Part shown: piece by piece, positions 41,585-42,828 of the stretch | Layout: every line of letters begins with the position of its first letter | How positions within the stretch are numbered: the first letter of the stretch is position 1 | NCBI RefSeq assembly: GCF_013300725.1 | Contig: NZ_JAAIMM010000029.1 | Location: 1-42,828 of the forward strand | DNA: 42,828 bases | Reading direction: 5' to 3' | Source of the DNA: Allocoprococcus comes | GTDB taxonomy: Bacteria > Bacillota > Clostridia > Lachnospirales > Lachnospiraceae | Position numbers and translations under genes: made by a program | Notes under the pieces: model-generated | Told to the model about the DNA's origin: nothing | Databases searched by the model: none | What the model saw: the letters and a program-made list of their open reading frames with translations, nothing else

Positions 41585-42544
41585 TTATTCCATAATCGTT
41601 TCCATTCGCTCTTTAATAATATCGGCAATTTCCCATCCCGCATACTGTTCACTGATGCAGTCTCTTGAAATCACACCACCGGCTTTGTCCATATGCCCTC
41701 CGCCGTTTCCAATTCCATCACACAGCTTCGCTGCAACCTTATTTGCCAGATAATCTCTGTCTGCACTTCTTACCGAAATCTGATAACCACTGTCAATATC
41801 TGTATATGCAATACTGATCTTCGCTACATCGACTTTGATCGCCATATCGCCGATAATTCCAAGTACCGACTGTTCACAATGCATGGCACTGATCAGAAGA
41901 TACTGCTTATCCTGGTCGAAATAAGCATGATGTAGAGCTTCTCCGGCAATCATAAGATCTTCCAGACTCATACAGGATTTCTTCAGACGCTCCAGCTCCG
42001 GATAATCATCCCGTAATTCATCACGCATGGCAATATCATTCTTCTTATAGAGATCCACATACGATGAAGTATCTGTATACAATCCATATAAGAACGCAAT
42101 ACTCAGTCCTCTGTTTGCCTTCACGTCATATCCTTCTTCTTTCAGAAGTTCCCATACAATTGTAGAACAGCTCTGATAAGAATTGTCGATCAATGTCTGC
42201 GGTGTCTTTTTCATAAAAGGCATGTGATGATCGATCACCACTATATTGTCTGCATCAAAGTGATATACATTCCCCTGACCGTATTGTCCATCAACGAGTA
42301 GCAGAAGCTCTGTATCAGGAAGCTCCTTTACATACTCTGCCGGGATCTCACAGATATTCAGCATATACAAAAGATCCTTCTTCTGTATCTCCCGTTCTCC
42401 ACCGTAAATAATCGACGCTTTGATATCATGCAGTTTTAAATATGTATATACGCCATATGCCGCCGCCAGTGCATCTGCATCCGGACAGTTATGGCACTGA
42501 ATACATACTTTTTTGTACTTTAATAGCTGATTTAAAAAACCCAT
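41585..42544 (-). CDS. DHH-family phosphoesterase (NrnA-like)
   Basis: 319 residues. The DHH domain shows CHNCPDADALAAAYG near 17-31 and VVIDHHMPF near 102-110, with DTSSY marking the next metal ligand. The DHHA1 domain has GNGGGHMDKAGG near 286. These are the motifs of bifunctional oligoribonuclease/pAp phosphatases such as NrnA, which degrade nano-RNA or linear dinucleotides, but the first motif HNCPDADA departs from the usual HxxPDGDA (Gly replaced by Ala), so the substrate is uncertain. GGGAG precedes the ATG. Confidence 0.85.
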   Translation of the reverse strand: MGFLNQLLKYKKVCIQCHNCPDADALAAAYGVYTYLKLHDIKASIIYGGEREIQKKDLLYMLNICEIPAEYVKELPDTELLLLVDGQYGQGNVYHFDADNIVVIDHHMPFMKKTPQTLIDNSYQSCSTIVWELLKEEGYDVKANRGLSIAFLYGLYTDTSSYVDLYKKNDIAMRDELRDDYPELERLKKSCMSLEDLMIAGEALHHAYFDQDKQYLLISAMHCEQSVLGIIGDMAIKVDVAKISIAYTDIDSGYQISVRSADRDYLANKVAAKLCDGIGNGGGHMDKAGGVISRDCISEQYAGWEIADIIKERMETIME

Positions 42545-42581
42545 TTTCTCCCGCCTCTTAGATTACTCTCATTCTTTCAGC

Positions 42582-42610
42582 ATATTACCACATTTTTCCT
42601 TAAAGGTAAA
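42582..42610 (-). promoter_or_regulatory. Promoter for the DHH phosphoesterase gene
   Basis: TTTACC and TAATAT with 17 bp between them on the minus strand, about 38 bases before the ATG. Confidence 0.6.
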
Positions 42611-42672
42611 TAAACTAAATTTATTCTTTTTCATGTTCATGCTTTTTCATGAAAAATCAAATACCTTTTGTA

Positions 42673-42706
42673 AAATAAAAAAACTGCAAACCCTTATGGT
42701 CTACAG
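42673..42706 (-). terminator. Terminator of the rRNA operon
   Basis: CTGTAGACC pairs with GGTTTGCAG (9 bp, two G-U) around 5 bases and is followed on the minus strand by TTTTTTTATTTT. It lies about 88 bases past the 23S 3' end. Confidence 0.75.
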
Positions 42707-42793
42707 CTCCCTTACTTTTCTCATGTACCTTCAAAACCACATACAAATTTAAATCTTTACTCCATCCATTTTCTCTTACCCTGTCCTACCTTC

Positions 42794-42828
42794 TTGGTTA
42801 TGCCCTCGACCGATTAGTAACAGTCAGC
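42794..42828 (-). rRNA. 23S ribosomal RNA, 3' end only
   Basis: Read on the minus strand the window begins GCTGACTGTTACTAATCGGT and continues CGAGGGCATAACC, the conserved extreme 3' end of bacterial 23S rRNA (helix that pairs with the 5' end). The gene extends beyond the right edge. No 5S sequence is seen between here and the terminator near 42690. Confidence 0.85.

Overview
The window looks like a chromosomal segment from a gut-type anaerobic Firmicute, most likely Lachnospiraceae (Clostridia). The reasons are gene content and order rather than any database match: an [FeFe]-hydrogenase maturase (hydF), the dapL/dapF lysine route, a glutamine synthetase followed by an ANTAR-domain protein, a GlcT-type RAT in front of a fused PTS transporter, AAGGAGG ribosome binding sites, consensus TTGACA/TATAAT promoters and moderate-to-low GC. 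Most genes are housekeeping or nutrient-uptake genes. No phage, insertion sequence or CRISPR array was seen.

Layout. 1-6.5 kb, minus strand: start of ptsH (HPr), ptsG-type EIICBA with a RAT/terminator leader, a sodium:neurotransmitter-symporter family transporter, and a polar amino acid ABC transporter (binding lipoprotein, permease, ATPase) with a two-hairpin leader. 6.8-8.2 kb, plus: hydF. 8.2-8.9 kb: two roughly 280-290 bp near-perfect palindromes, each placed directly behind a stop codon. 8.9-14.2 kb, minus: pta, then glnA, ANTAR regulator, dapF, dapL. 14.4-21.4 kb, minus: a TetR regulator and the full phosphate regulon pstS-pstC-pstA-pstB-phoU-phoP-phoR behind a Pho box. 21.7-24.1 kb, minus: glucosaminidase, isochorismatase-family hydrolase and a small alarmone synthetase. 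24.2-24.5 kb: a six-unit tandem array with an exact 53-bp period. 24.7-28.9 kb: a small unknown gene (plus) and a sulfonate/nitrate/taurine-type ABC operon ending in a frameshifted cysK (minus). 29.0-32.0 kb: GH42 beta-galactosidase divergent from an AraC regulator. 32-37.3 kb: purC (minus), a ThrE-like exporter (plus), an unknown protein (minus), citC-citX (plus). 37.4-39.4 kb, minus: acetyltransferase, remains of an MNT/HI0074-type nucleotidyltransferase pair, a TIGR04076-like protein and a pyridoxamine kinase. 39.6-41.5 kb, plus: GntR/ABC-2 export operon. 41.6-42.5 kb, minus: DHH phosphoesterase. 42.8 kb to the end: the 3' end of a 23S rRNA on the minus strand, followed by a terminator with no 5S gene between them.

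How the parts work together. Several transport loci carry their own visible control element: RAT antitermination (glucose-type PTS), a Pho box (phosphate), a dyad next to the start site (sulfur ABC operon), an autoregulatory dyad (GntR/ABC). Nitrogen genes are clustered: the glnA leader is long and structured, and an RNA-binding ANTAR antiterminator is encoded directly behind glnA, so leader-RNA control is likely.

The most unusual items are (i) the two long 3' palindromes that share a conserved branched tip while their arms differ in sequence but stay self-complementary, (ii) the strictly 53-bp-periodic array with a dyad in each unit, and (iii) a phosphate-binding protein whose two halves are in circularly permuted order. 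All identifications come from reading motifs by eye; no search or folding program was run.
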